Positions 8,212-15,729 of a DNA stretch of 64,000 nucleotides are shown here, in pieces; positions within the stretch are counted from its first letter, which is position 1; every line of letters starts with the position of its first letter. Source of the DNA: an uncultured Sphingomonadaceae bacterium (GTDB lineage: Bacteria; Pseudomonadota; Alphaproteobacteria; Sphingomonadales; Sphingomonadaceae); assembly GCA_947497455.1 (NCBI GenBank), contig CANMGU010000002.1:12501-76500 (forward strand), written 5' to 3'. The translations under genes were made by a program, and so were the position numbers. The notes beneath the pieces were generated by a model. It worked only from the letters and a program-made list of their open reading frames with translations. It did no database searches and was not told the DNA's origin.

Positions 8212-8787
8212 TCAGTCCTGCGGCTTAGTCGCTAGTGGAAGATCATCAAACAAAGATGGTGGATCGGCAATTTGTGCCCCTTCAATTGAGAGCATCTTGA
8301 GTTTGGTTTCAGTTCCTCCGGGCGCTGAAAAACCGATAAGCTTGCCGTTTGCGCCAACAACACGGTGGCAAGGAATAATAATCGGAAAAGGGTTACGTCC
8401 CAGAGCCTGACCAACTCTTTGTGCGTACAGTTTGTCGCCAAGCTGCAAGGCGACATCGCCGTAAGTAAGCGTCTCGCCAACCGGAATTGTCCGAGTGACC
8501 GAGTAGACCTCCAATGAGAATGGGTCGATTCCATGAAAGTCGCAGGTGATAAATGATAAGTCTGCTTTTTCACCTTCAAGCAGCGCAGAGATCGATTGAA
8601 TGGCGAGCTCTATAGCCGCTATCGGCTTGCCCTTTTTCGCTCCTGTTCGCTTCAATAGGCGGGCTTCTGTCGCAGCGGGAGTCTTCTCTGGCAAAAACGT
8701 GGCAACGACCGAATCGCCACGCCACGCGATACCGCAGTCGCCGACTGCTGTCGGGAAAAGAGTAAACTGCACTGTTTCCAAGACCAT
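8212..8787 (-). CDS. ogt: Methylated-DNA--[protein]-cysteine S-methyltransferase
   Basis: The 191-aa protein is a complete O6-alkylguanine-DNA alkyltransferase. The helix-turn-helix/active-site half contains 'GETLTYGDVA' (about 104-113), 'RVGQALGRNPFPIIIPCHRVV' with the acceptor Cys at about 140, and 'GFSAPGGTETKLKMLSIEG'. It removes alkyl groups from guanine by suicide transfer to that Cys. ATG 8787 overlaps the stop of the upstream PEP-mutase remnant (TGATG) and has AAGGA just before it, so it is the likely start; a TTG lies one codon earlier. It now sits downstream of the CC_3452 gene and its MarR-type operators, so it may be under that control. Confidence 0.93.
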   Translation of the reverse strand: MVLETVQFTLFPTAVGDCGIAWRGDSVVATFLPEKTPAATEARLLKRTGAKKGKPIAAIELAIQSISALLEGEKADLSFITCDFHGIDPFSLEVYSVTRTIPVGETLTYGDVALQLGDKLYAQRVGQALGRNPFPIIIPCHRVVGANGKLIGFSAPGGTETKLKMLSIEGAQIADPPSLFDDLPLATKPQD

Positions 8788-8990
8788 CAATCCTTAAGAA
8801 TGGTATTAAAGTCTACGTTAGTTGTCCGGTCAATATATTCGAACGTGCCTTTGTCTTGTATTTCCTTAGCGGCTTCATGCATTGCTGTGATCGCATAGGT
8901 GTAAAGCGACGTTGCGAGGCTGATACGCTTAACGCCAGCATTGGCGAGGTCGGCTTTTGAGAATGATTCACCTGGCCTTACGGTTGCATT
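8787..8990 (-). pseudogene. Truncated remnant of an isocitrate lyase/PEP phosphonomutase-family gene
   Basis: The reading frame encodes about 67 residues matching only the C-terminal end of the ICL/PEPM family: 'VRPGESFSKADLANAGVKRISL', 'YTYAITAMHEAAKEIQDKGTF' and 'VDFNTILKD'. The family normally has 250-290 residues with an N-terminal catalytic barrel, all missing here. Homology begins near 8990, inside the end of the CC_3452 gene (stop at 8968) and in a different frame, as expected for a deletion that fused the two. The stop overlaps the ogt start (TGATG), suggesting an ancestral PEPM-ogt operon. It could still be translated as a fragment. Confidence 0.75.
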
Positions 8991-9288
8991 GTGCAAGTTT
9001 GTCGGCATCGAATGATGTCTCGCGAAAGCTAAACTTTTCGAGCTTCCCGACTTCACGAACCAAACGAACGCAAACATGACGAGCGGAACTACTAGATTTT
9101 TTCGCACGGCATTCACCATCGGTGCAACGCCAGACGGTTTCCCTGGCAATTATGGTGTCACTGACTGGCTCGATTGCCGTCGCTCGATATGCCGGTGTCT
9201 TATCTTTCGCGTGAGCCGATACTGCACTTATCGCGCCCAAGCCAAAAATAGCAGTTATCAGGAAGGAACGATTCCATTCGTGGGTCAT
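8968..9288 (-). CDS. CC_3452-family secreted protein
   Basis: The 106-aa product has a signal peptide ('SFLITAIFGLGAISAVSAHA', about 7-27) and then the pattern of the CC_3452 family: 'IARETVWRC..GECRA', 'ARHVCVRLVREVGKLEKFSF' and 'LAQCN', with four conserved Cys that probably form two disulfides in the periplasm. Function is unknown; the family is common in sphingomonads and Caulobacter. ATG 9288 gives the right N-terminus. The promoter to the right holds two TATGC-N5-GCATA operators shared with the divergent MarR gene. The 3' end overlaps the PEPM remnant. Confidence 0.75.
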   Translation of the reverse strand: MTHEWNRSFLITAIFGLGAISAVSAHAKDKTPAYRATAIEPVSDTIIARETVWRCTDGECRAKKSSSSARHVCVRLVREVGKLEKFSFRETSFDADKLAQCNRKAR

Positions 9289-9334
9289 GACAATTCCTCT
9301 TGCAAGAGTTGTAGATTCGATAGCTACAATAATA

Positions 9335-9394
9335 TATGCATAACGCATACATAATCGTCAATCCGACAATTGCGTTTTTTATGCACAGCGCATA
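9335..9394. promoter_or_regulatory. Two MarR-type operators in the divergent marR/CC_3452 promoter
   Basis: TATGCATAACGCATA at 9335-9349 and TATGCACAGCGCATA at 9380-9394 are inverted repeats with identical arms (TATGC/GCATA) and a 5-bp centre. They lie between the CC_3452 gene (start 9288, minus) and the MarR gene (start 9405, plus); the second ends 10 bp before the MarR start. Two more copies precede the gene at 7205. Autoregulation and control of both neighbours is the natural reading (inference). Confidence 0.75.
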
Positions 9395-9404
9395 CATTGC
9401 TGCC

Positions 9405-9899
9405 ATGGATAGAACCACAAACCTACTTGGCGCTCTTGCTTTGGCGCTTACCGACAAAATTAGCGCTGGGCTGAAAGACATATTTGATCGCTCCGGCGAG
9501 ACCGCGGCAGCAATTGTCGTTATCGGGTATGTGCCAGGAATATCCGTTCAGGTTCTTCGTCAAGTTCTTGATCTGTCACATCCCGGTACCGTGCGTTTGG
9601 CCGATCGGTTGGAAGAGGATGGTCTTGTCGAACGACGCAGTGCAACAGATGCTCGAGCCGTTGCACTACATCTGACGCGAAAAGGAACCATCATGCGTAA
9701 GAAGCTTATGATGCGCCGCCTTGATACATTGGAAGCCGCACTTGAGGGGATCACGACTAATGAACGGCGGGTTCTTGCTGACTTGATTGCAAAGGTTCTG
9801 ACAAACTTACCAGAGACCGAAATGGGAAAGCACCGCATTTGTCGACTCTGCGACGTTCAAACTTGCAGCGACTGCCCGATTCCGGGTCACGCCATTTGA
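9405..9899 (+). CDS. MarR-family transcriptional regulator with C-terminal cysteine cluster
   Basis: The 164-aa protein carries a winged helix-turn-helix: recognition region 'ISVQVLRQVLDLSHPGTVRLADRL' (about 47-70) and wing 'EEDGLVERRSATDARAVALHLTRKG' (about 71-96), followed by dimerisation helices. The C-terminus has 'CRLCDVQTCSDC', four Cys in a CxxC-x4-CxxC arrangement that could bind metal or sense oxidants. The frame opens upstream through both operators, but ATG 9405 gives the normal N-terminus; no clear ribosome site precedes it, so a leaderless or weakly translated message is possible. Operators at 9335-9394 suggest autoregulation. Confidence 0.85.
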   Translation: MDRTTNLLGALALALTDKISAGLKDIFDRSGETAAAIVVIGYVPGISVQVLRQVLDLSHPGTVRLADRLEEDGLVERRSATDARAVALHLTRKGTIMRKKLMMRRLDTLEAALEGITTNERRVLADLIAKVLTNLPETEMGKHRICRLCDVQTCSDCPIPGHAI

Positions 9900-10019
9900 T
9901 TGAGCTGCCAAAAATGACTCTCAAAGAGCGGACGGTGTGGAAGCACAAGGCGATCCTTGGAATACCATAGAAACCTAGTTGGCGGAGTTGGTCGAGATAA
10001 TGTCACTTTAGGACCTAAT

Positions 10020-10044
10020 GTCCGCTTTTGCGCCCATAGCGGCC
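10020..10044 (+). repeat. Dispersed intergenic hairpin repeat, copy 2
   Basis: GTCCGCTTTTGCGCCCATAG followed by CGGCC; arms GTCCGCT and AGCGGCC nearly pair. The surrounding 347-bp gap (9900-10246) holds this repeat and a GGAGG ribosome site for the gene at 10247; no other gene or operator was recognised in it. Confidence 0.6.
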
Positions 10045-10246
10045 GTTACAGTTTCGGATATCGGTACAGAATGTATATTGCTCTCACGGCGCCTTGGCAT
10101 GGCTAGCTGGCTTTGGCTATGGCCAATCTCCCGACATTCGCATATTGTTCTTCATGAGGCCGGCCCTCATCTATTTTCTTCTTATGTGTAACCAATTTAC
10201 AGATCAGATCGAATAGACTCGATACTCGGGAGATTATGGAGGAAAC

Positions 10247-10882
10247 ATGCCACCGAAGACGCGTCCTATCGCAATATTTGTATCAGCCCTGCTGATACTC
10301 ACCGTTATTTCACAGCTGGTATATACGGCCACCCTCAGCGGTGTCGGAATAATCGAAGGTTGGCCTCTGCGATCGACGATCTGGACCGCCGAACTTGTGA
10401 TATTTTCCGCCATTGCAATTGCTTCTCTTGCTGGCCTGGTGCGGACGCAGGATATGCAGTTGGGCTGGTCGGCCCTTGTAGTGGCCGGATTGATGAACAT
10501 GGTACAGTCGGGCATCGGACTGTCGATGTTTCTACCGGCGAGCAATGCTGGTGAAGAGTTTGCTCCCCTTATGACTACGGTGCTCGCAGGATCATTTCTG
10601 TTCTATTATCTCGCCAAGGTCATCCTCGGTCTGGCTGCCATATTTTTCGGCCTGTCGCTTTTTCGGGGTGCCGACACCATTGGCCGCATCCTCGGTCTGG
10701 TCAGTTTGATCACCGGACTGGTCGCAATGATCCTGAACATTGCTGCGCTCCGTTTGGGGCTGGGAGCCGTGCCACTGGCCGGAGCCAGTGGAGCCATTGC
10801 CACATTTTTTGTCGGCTGCGCTATCTGGTATTCCGCTCGCCAAGACAAGTCCGGGAACCGAGATATTGAACAGCAAGATTAG
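10247..10882 (+). CDS. Integral membrane protein of unknown function
   Basis: The 211-aa product is almost entirely hydrophobic, with six likely transmembrane helices (about residues 8-30, 45-65, 72-95, 108-135, 142-165 and 172-195) and a charged C-terminal tail. I do not recognise a family or catalytic motif. ATG 10247 has TGGAGGAA 6 bp upstream. The gene converges on the AMP-ligase gene; the two stop codons overlap within 4 bp (10879-10882), leaving no space for a terminator between them. Confidence 0.65.
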   Translation: MPPKTRPIAIFVSALLILTVISQLVYTATLSGVGIIEGWPLRSTIWTAELVIFSAIAIASLAGLVRTQDMQLGWSALVVAGLMNMVQSGIGLSMFLPASNAGEEFAPLMTTVLAGSFLFYYLAKVILGLAAIFFGLSLFRGADTIGRILGLVSLITGLVAMILNIAALRLGLGAVPLAGASGAIATFFVGCAIWYSARQDKSGNRDIEQQD

Positions 10883-12492
10883 CTCAGCAGTTCAAACTCA
10901 CCCGCTTCAAAGGCTTCGGCCAGTTTGAATTTTTGAATTTTCCCGGAGCCGGTGAGCGGCCATTCCGAGATGCTTATCCAATAGGCGGGCGTCTTTTGTG
11001 GTGACAGGCGATCGCGGATGAAGGCTTTCAGATCATCCGCGTACAATGTCTCGCCGGACCCATTACGGAAAAAACAGGCGACCTGCTCGCCCCATTTGTC
11101 GTCCGGAATGCCGACGACCGCGACCTCGTCTATCGCGTCATGCTCGAGCATCGCATTTTCAATCTCCGCCGGGAACAGATTCTCGCCGCCGCGAATGATC
11201 ATCTCTTTGACCCGGCCAGTAATCTTGACATAGCCACGGGCATCCATGCGTCCGAGATCACCGGTGTGAAGCCAGCCCTCGCTATCGATCGCGGCGGCGG
11301 TCGCGTCGGGATTGTCATTATAGCCGAGCATCACGCTATAGGCGCGCGCACAAATCTCGCCCTGTTCGTCAATCGGCAGCACCGCATTGGATTGCGGGTC
11401 GCGGATAGAAATTTCCGTATGGGCGGCTGGCTGTCCGATGGTCTGGGTCAGGTCCTCGTCTGAATCCTCGTACCAGGCCTGTGTCAGCACCGGTGATGTT
11501 TCTGTCTGACCGTAAACAATCTGGATCGGTGCGCCGAAAACGTCCTTGGCATCGCGGCACAGCTGCGGCGCGACCATCGCTCCGCCGGACATGATCCGCC
11601 GCGTCGAGGAAACATCCTGACCGGATCGGCGCACTTCGTCGATCAAGGCCACCAACATGGTCGGCACGCCAAGGATGAACTTGGCGCGTTGGCTTTCGAT
11701 GACATTGGCAATCATCGCTGGATCAAACATCGGGGCAAGTAGCATCGTGCCGCACCGACCAAAGCCGCCCAGCACCAATATCGCGCACCCTGTTGTGTGA
11801 AAAAGCGGCATGGTGTGAATGAAGATATCGCCTTGCTCCATCCCGCCCCGAGCCATCGTATCAACACCGTTGCGGACCAGACCGTTATGATGGAGCACCG
11901 CGCCCTTCGGGAAGCCGGTCGTGCCGGATGTATATTGCAGCTGCACCGCATCTTGCGGCTTGGGATTACGCAGCGCGCCTTCATCTTCTCCGGCGTAGAG
12001 GGCATCATGATCGCTCAGCAATATGCGGTATTTGATCGCTGGTATCTCATCACAGACCGCGTCGGCAATCTCCTGCATCGGGTTTCCGCGAAAGTCGGCG
12101 ACATAGTAAATCGCTTCGGAACGCGACTGTTCGAGCACATATTTCAGCTCGCGCTTCTGATAGGCCGGGTTGACCGTCACCAGCGTTACGCCAGCAAGGC
12201 CGCAAGCCAACTCCAGAAGCACCCATTCGGGCACATTATTCGCATAGACCGCGACCCGCGCACCCTCGGCATGTCGGCTGGCCAACGCCCGGCCCAGTCG
12301 CTCTGCGTCGTGCAAAAGTTCGGCGTAGGTCCAACTGCGATCAATCGTACCGTCATAGGTCAGCTCTTTGAGTGCCGCCTGATCTGGCGCCTGTGTCGCC
12401 GCTTGCCGCAGCATGTCGCCAACGGTCGTCGGCGACGGTTCCGGTCCGCCCTGCGCTGGAAAATAGGATTCGGTTAGCGCAACGTCATACAT
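10879..12492 (-). CDS. AMP-binding acyl-CoA synthetase (fatty-acid--CoA ligase type)
   Basis: The 537-aa enzyme has all adenylate-forming signatures: P-loop 'YTSGTTGFPKGAVLHH' near 185-200, 'YGQTETSP' near 325, 'GWLHTGDLGRMDARGYVKITGR' near 405-428, and the hinge/catalytic end 'IIRGGENLFPAEIE' and 'LTGSGKIQKFKL' (lysine near the C-terminus). It activates a carboxylic acid with ATP and joins it to CoA. Length and motifs fit medium/long-chain acyl-CoA ligases; the substrate is not certain. ATG 12492 has AGGAGG 7 bp upstream. The gene overlaps a convergent membrane-protein gene by 4 bp. Confidence 0.9.
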   Translation of the reverse strand: MYDVALTESYFPAQGGPEPSPTTVGDMLRQAATQAPDQAALKELTYDGTIDRSWTYAELLHDAERLGRALASRHAEGARVAVYANNVPEWVLLELACGLAGVTLVTVNPAYQKRELKYVLEQSRSEAIYYVADFRGNPMQEIADAVCDEIPAIKYRILLSDHDALYAGEDEGALRNPKPQDAVQLQYTSGTTGFPKGAVLHHNGLVRNGVDTMARGGMEQGDIFIHTMPLFHTTGCAILVLGGFGRCGTMLLAPMFDPAMIANVIESQRAKFILGVPTMLVALIDEVRRSGQDVSSTRRIMSGGAMVAPQLCRDAKDVFGAPIQIVYGQTETSPVLTQAWYEDSDEDLTQTIGQPAAHTEISIRDPQSNAVLPIDEQGEICARAYSVMLGYNDNPDATAAAIDSEGWLHTGDLGRMDARGYVKITGRVKEMIIRGGENLFPAEIENAMLEHDAIDEVAVVGIPDDKWGEQVACFFRNGSGETLYADDLKAFIRDRLSPQKTPAYWISISEWPLTGSGKIQKFKLAEAFEAGEFELLS

Positions 12493-12614
12493 AGGGCAGC
12501 CTCCTGTTTACACAGCAGGCTAACCAATGGCGGGAGGCATGTCTAGCGCGGGCATAAGGCACACCTATCACGGTGAGGTCTGCACTCACGAACCGGTTTC
12601 CAGCGAGAGCGGGT

Positions 12615-12639
12615 GTCCGCTTAGGGCGCAAAAGCGGGC
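12615..12639 (+). repeat. Dispersed intergenic hairpin repeat, copy 3
   Basis: GTCCGCTTAGGGCGCAAAAG followed by CGGGC, with arms GTCCGCTT/AAGCGGGC. It is followed by GCTAG, the same CTAGC flank (inverted) that precedes copies 5 and 6, so the repeat unit is a little longer than the hairpin. Confidence 0.65.
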
Positions 12640-12699
12640 GCTAGAATATAGCAATCTGTATTTTGGTTATCGACCCAATTTACGCTCTGTTTCCGAGCA

Positions 12700-13098
12700 C
12701 TATTGGGCGTTGTCGACATCGTAACTGGCTCGCGCGGCGTCGATATGGCCGAGATTTTCGAGCGCCCACACTCCCAGAGCATTTACCGGCTCGCGAAAGC
12801 TCTTGCCCATTTCGGTGAGTGTATACTCCACTTTGGGCGGGATCGTGGGATATTGTGTGCGATGCACTAGGCCATCGCGGACCAGTTCGCGCAGAGTGAG
12901 GCTGAGCATGCGCTGCGAGATACCGAGATTCCGCTTCAGCTCGTTGAACCGCAAAGTGCCATATTGCGCGAGCGAGATGATCACCAGCACGCTCCAGCGG
13001 TCGCCAACACGGGTCAGCACCTCATTGATGCGCTGGCAATCGGGGCATTGGGTGGACCCATGAGTCATAGCTTGAGTGGATGGTTGGCACTCGGACAT
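12700..13098 (-). CDS. HxlR-family transcriptional regulator
   Basis: The 132-aa winged-helix protein shows the family pattern: N-terminal 'CPDCQRINEVLTRVGDRWSVLVIISLAQYGTLRFNELKRNLGISQRMLSLTLRELVRDGLVHRT' (approximate, residues 18-80), then 'VEYTLTEMGKSF'. CxxC near residue 18-21 may sense oxidants or quinones, as in related regulators. ATG 13098 has AGGGGAA upstream; the frame runs on to 13128 without need. It is divergent from a nitroreductase gene across 127 bp, the usual arrangement in which an HxlR protein controls an oxidoreductase (inference). Confidence 0.87.
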   Translation of the reverse strand: MSECQPSTQAMTHGSTQCPDCQRINEVLTRVGDRWSVLVIISLAQYGTLRFNELKRNLGISQRMLSLTLRELVRDGLVHRTQYPTIPPKVEYTLTEMGKSFREPVNALGVWALENLGHIDAARASYDVDNAQ

Positions 13099-13225
13099 GG
13101 TGGTTCCCCTTTTGTGACCGAGGCTCAAACATGTGCCTTCTTGTCAATCGATTCGGTTCCGAATAATTAGTCAGTTACAAATTTATACTGTAGATTTTCC
13201 GTGGAGACAATGGGGGTTATTGAGA

Positions 13226-13867
13226 ATGGCTGACAAGACGCTGCTTGAACTGTTGAACTGGCGCTATGCGACCAAAAAGATGGACCCTGCGAAAGAGGTA
13301 CCACAGAACAAGGTCGATGCAATTGTCGAAGCGATCCGTATGGCGCCAACTTCCAGCGGCACTCAGCCCTTCGAACTGATCCTGGTGACCAATCCCGATG
13401 TGCTTGCCCAGATCCGTGCGACGGCCAATGACCAGTCCCCGGTCACCGATTGCTCACACCTCCTCGTATTTGCCGCGTGGGACAATTACACGGAAGACCG
13501 CATCGATGAGGTGACCCAACTCAACATTGATGCACGCGGGGAGATCCCGCTGATCCACCAATATTACGGCAATCTCAAAGCCAACTATGTCCCGCGCCAG
13601 GCGGAGGTGAACTACGCCCACGCCGCGCGCCAAGCCTATATCGCGCTCGGCATTGGTCTGGTCGCAGCGGCCGAACAGGAGGTCGACAGTACCCCGATGG
13701 AAGGGTTCGATCCGGCTGCGGTTGACGCTATTCTGGGGCTTGGCGAGAAGGGGCTGCGCTCGGTCGTGCTGCTGCCGCTGGGCTACCGCGATCCAACAGG
13801 TGATTGGCTGCTGCCGATGGCCAAGGTGCGCAAGGCGCGCGAGCGCATGGTGACGCAGGTCGACTAG
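13226..13867 (+). CDS. Nitroreductase-family NAD(P)H-dependent oxidoreductase
   Basis: The 213-aa flavoprotein has the nitroreductase fold: 'LLNWRYATKKMDPAKEV' at the N-terminus, 'IRMAPTSSGTQPFELILVTN' near 40-60, 'AARQAYIALGIGLVAAAEQ' near 135-155 with the FMN-contacting helix, and 'VLLPLGYRDPTGDWL' near 180-195. It likely reduces quinones or nitro compounds with FMN. ATG 13226 starts at the family N-terminus; GGGGGT lies upstream. It is divergent from the HxlR gene, and a broken cytochrome b561-like gene follows 39 bp downstream on the same strand. Confidence 0.88.
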   Translation: MADKTLLELLNWRYATKKMDPAKEVPQNKVDAIVEAIRMAPTSSGTQPFELILVTNPDVLAQIRATANDQSPVTDCSHLLVFAAWDNYTEDRIDEVTQLNIDARGEIPLIHQYYGNLKANYVPRQAEVNYAHAARQAYIALGIGLVAAAEQEVDSTPMEGFDPAAVDAILGLGEKGLRSVVLLPLGYRDPTGDWLLPMAKVRKARERMVTQVD

Positions 13868-13906
13868 TCCTGCCGCTGCATTCAACACACATCTGGGGAG
13901 GCGAAT

Positions 13907-14785
13907 ATGCTCACTGAAAACGGAGGTCCTGAAAACATCGATGCATGGATTGGGATCGTAATTGTCATTGCATCGGTATTGACCGCGTAGCTGATGAACA
14001 CACGAGCACCCAGGGTGCGCGTCTTTGGTACGATGTTGGCGGCGCTGGGGTGCTTTACCGTAGACGCATGGTTCGTTGGTGTGCTCGGCACCGGCGTGCT
14101 GGAGGACCCCAAGCCCAACCAGACGCCGATGGATTCGGCCAAGCCTGCGCTGATGTGTATCCAGGCCGGAGTTGCTCTGATCGCAGGTCTGCTGCTGTCA
14201 TGGGCGGCACTCAAACAGCTCGGCGACGTCGCTGAGCTGGACCTACCGGTTGAGAACGAGGAGGAGCGTTACGGCCTTGCCTCACGCATGCTCCACTGGA
14301 CCACTGCGATCCTGTTCCTCTCGCTGTTCCCGATTGGCATGTTCGCCTCAATGATCCCGGAGGAGGCGTGGTTCCGAAATTACTACTACGTGATCCACAA
14401 GTCGATCGGCGTACTGATCTTCATCTTGCTGTTCGTGCGCCTGTTCTGGAACCGCAAATCAAAGCGTCCCGAACTTGATCCCTCGCTCAAGCCGGGCGAG
14501 CGGCGCTGGGCGCATCGGGTGCATATCATTCTCTACGTCATGCTGCTCGCGATGCCGATAACCGGCTATATGATGACCAGCTATCACGGCTTTCCGACCT
14601 ATTTCTTTGGGTTGGAACTTCAGCCGCTTTGGGACAAGAGCGATGCCTACATAATCTGGGGTACGTTCCATAAATATGTGCTCCCTTATGTGCTTTACAT
14701 TGTTCTCGGAGCTCATATTCTCGGCGCCTTGAAACACCATTTCATCGACAGACACTCGGCCGCATTGAAACGAATGGTGGGATAA
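13907..14785 (+). pseudogene. Cytochrome b561-type membrane protein interrupted by in-frame TAG
   Basis: A strong GGGGAGG site precedes ATG 13907; codons run 27 residues into a hydrophobic helix (AWIGIVIVIASVLTA), hit TAG at 13988-13990, then continue open in the same frame to 14785. The downstream part (ATG 13994, 263 aa, no ribosome site) has two more helices and a four-helix b561 core with haem His candidates in 'MLHWTTAILF', 'VIHKSIGVLIF', 'HRVHIILYVML' and 'FHKYVLPYVLYIVLGAHILG'. Such proteins carry electrons across the membrane. The stop breaks helix 1; either the gene is inactivated, or re-initiation at 13994 makes a form lacking that helix. Confidence 0.7.
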
Positions 14786-14811
14786 GTGGCGAAATCAGGT
14801 GAGCTGGCCAA

Positions 14812-14836
14812 GTCCGCTTTCGGAATATAGCAGCCC
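14812..14836 (+). repeat. Dispersed intergenic hairpin repeat, copy 4
   Basis: GTCCGCTTTCGGAATATAGC followed by AGCCC. A decayed further copy (GTCCTTTGGGCGCAATTGCG then GAT) follows at 14849-14871 in the same 188-bp gap, which otherwise shows nothing recognisable. Confidence 0.55.
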
Positions 14837-14973
14837 TAACATTGATGTGTCCTTTGGGCGCAATTGCGGATTGCAGATCCATTGTAGTTATTTTTAAAGG
14901 TAAGCTAAGTAAATTGGATTTGAAAGCAGCACATTTGTTGCAATTCGAAAGACGGAACACCGCAAAATAGTGG

Positions 14974-15579
14974 TCAGTTTTTCCGCAGTGCCATTCGCAG
15001 GATACTTTCCAGCATCGCCTCACGGTCTTTGCTCGTCATTTGGCTAAGATTCATCGGGATTTCTGTGCGACCTGAGATCACCAATTCTGTTAATCCGTGA
15101 ACCATCGACCACGAGGCCATAACCTGCCTCATAGCCGCACGATCCGAGTAAGGATCGGCGCTGAGAACATTTTCAACTTCAACCACGAGTTTGTTAAATG
15201 CTGCCATCGAAGCTTCTCCAAAATGATCATCATTTCTATCCGGCTGGCTGGACGTAAACATCAACCGAAACAGCTCAGGGTTCTCGATCGCAAAGTTGAT
15301 ATATCCGATTCCGGAAGCAACCAATTGAGCCTCCGGTGTTGATTGCGCCTTTCGCTGATGATCGTTCTGCACTTTGATCAAGCGCTCATATCCTTGAGCA
15401 GCAAGGGCGGTTAGTAGACCTTTTTTGCCTTTGAAATGATTCGCGGGGGCACCGTGACTTACGCCAGCGCGCTTTGCGACAGCCCTAAGAGAGAAGGCTT
15501 CGGTTCCAGATTGCGACAATTCGAGTTCAGCCGCTTCAAGTAGCGCAGAAGCCAAACTGCCGTGATGATAGCTACTCAT
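14974..15579 (-). CDS. TetR/AcrR-family transcriptional regulator
   Basis: The 201-aa protein begins with a TetR helix-turn-helix: 'YHHGSLASALLEAAELEL' and 'FSLRAVAKRAGVSHGAPANHFKGKKGLLTALAAQGYERL' (about 24-62), followed by an all-helical ligand/dimer domain of WHG type ('IGYINFAIENPELFRLMFTS' near 95-115). It is divergent from the amidohydrolase gene across 150 bp containing two 13-bp palindromes that are likely its operators. It probably represses both itself and that gene. ATG 15579 starts at the family's normal N-terminus. Confidence 0.9.
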   Translation of the reverse strand: MSSYHHGSLASALLEAAELELSQSGTEAFSLRAVAKRAGVSHGAPANHFKGKKGLLTALAAQGYERLIKVQNDHQRKAQSTPEAQLVASGIGYINFAIENPELFRLMFTSSQPDRNDDHFGEASMAAFNKLVVEVENVLSADPYSDRAAMRQVMASWSMVHGLTELVISGRTEIPMNLSQMTSKDREAMLESILRMALRKN

Positions 15580-15624
15580 AGCAGACCTTTTTTTGTGATC
15601 ATGCGCAGATGTAACTCTATTATA

Positions 15625-15672
15625 TTGACAGTGTCTACAATTAAGAGCATTGATGGATATAGACAGTGACTA
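15625..15672. promoter_or_regulatory. Paired TetR-type palindromes between the tetR gene and the amidohydrolase gene
   Basis: TTGACAGTGTCTA (15625-15637) and TAGACAGTGACTA (15660-15672) are both one base from the perfect palindrome TAGACA-G-TGTCTA; they are 35 bp apart. The first overlaps a TATAAT on the minus strand (15619-15624), a candidate -10 for the tetR gene; the second overlaps TATATT at 15671-15676, a candidate -10 for the gene at 15730. Confidence 0.7.
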
Positions 15673-15729
15673 TATTGAGTGCTGCGAATATTTGATGAAA
15701 TTGCTAATCTAACCGACCGGGAATGATAA

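Noticed and set aside
13099..13225. A defined HxlR operator in the HxlR-nitroreductase gap
   Set aside because: The gap is AT-rich with loose direct repeats, but no palindrome stood out clearly enough to report.
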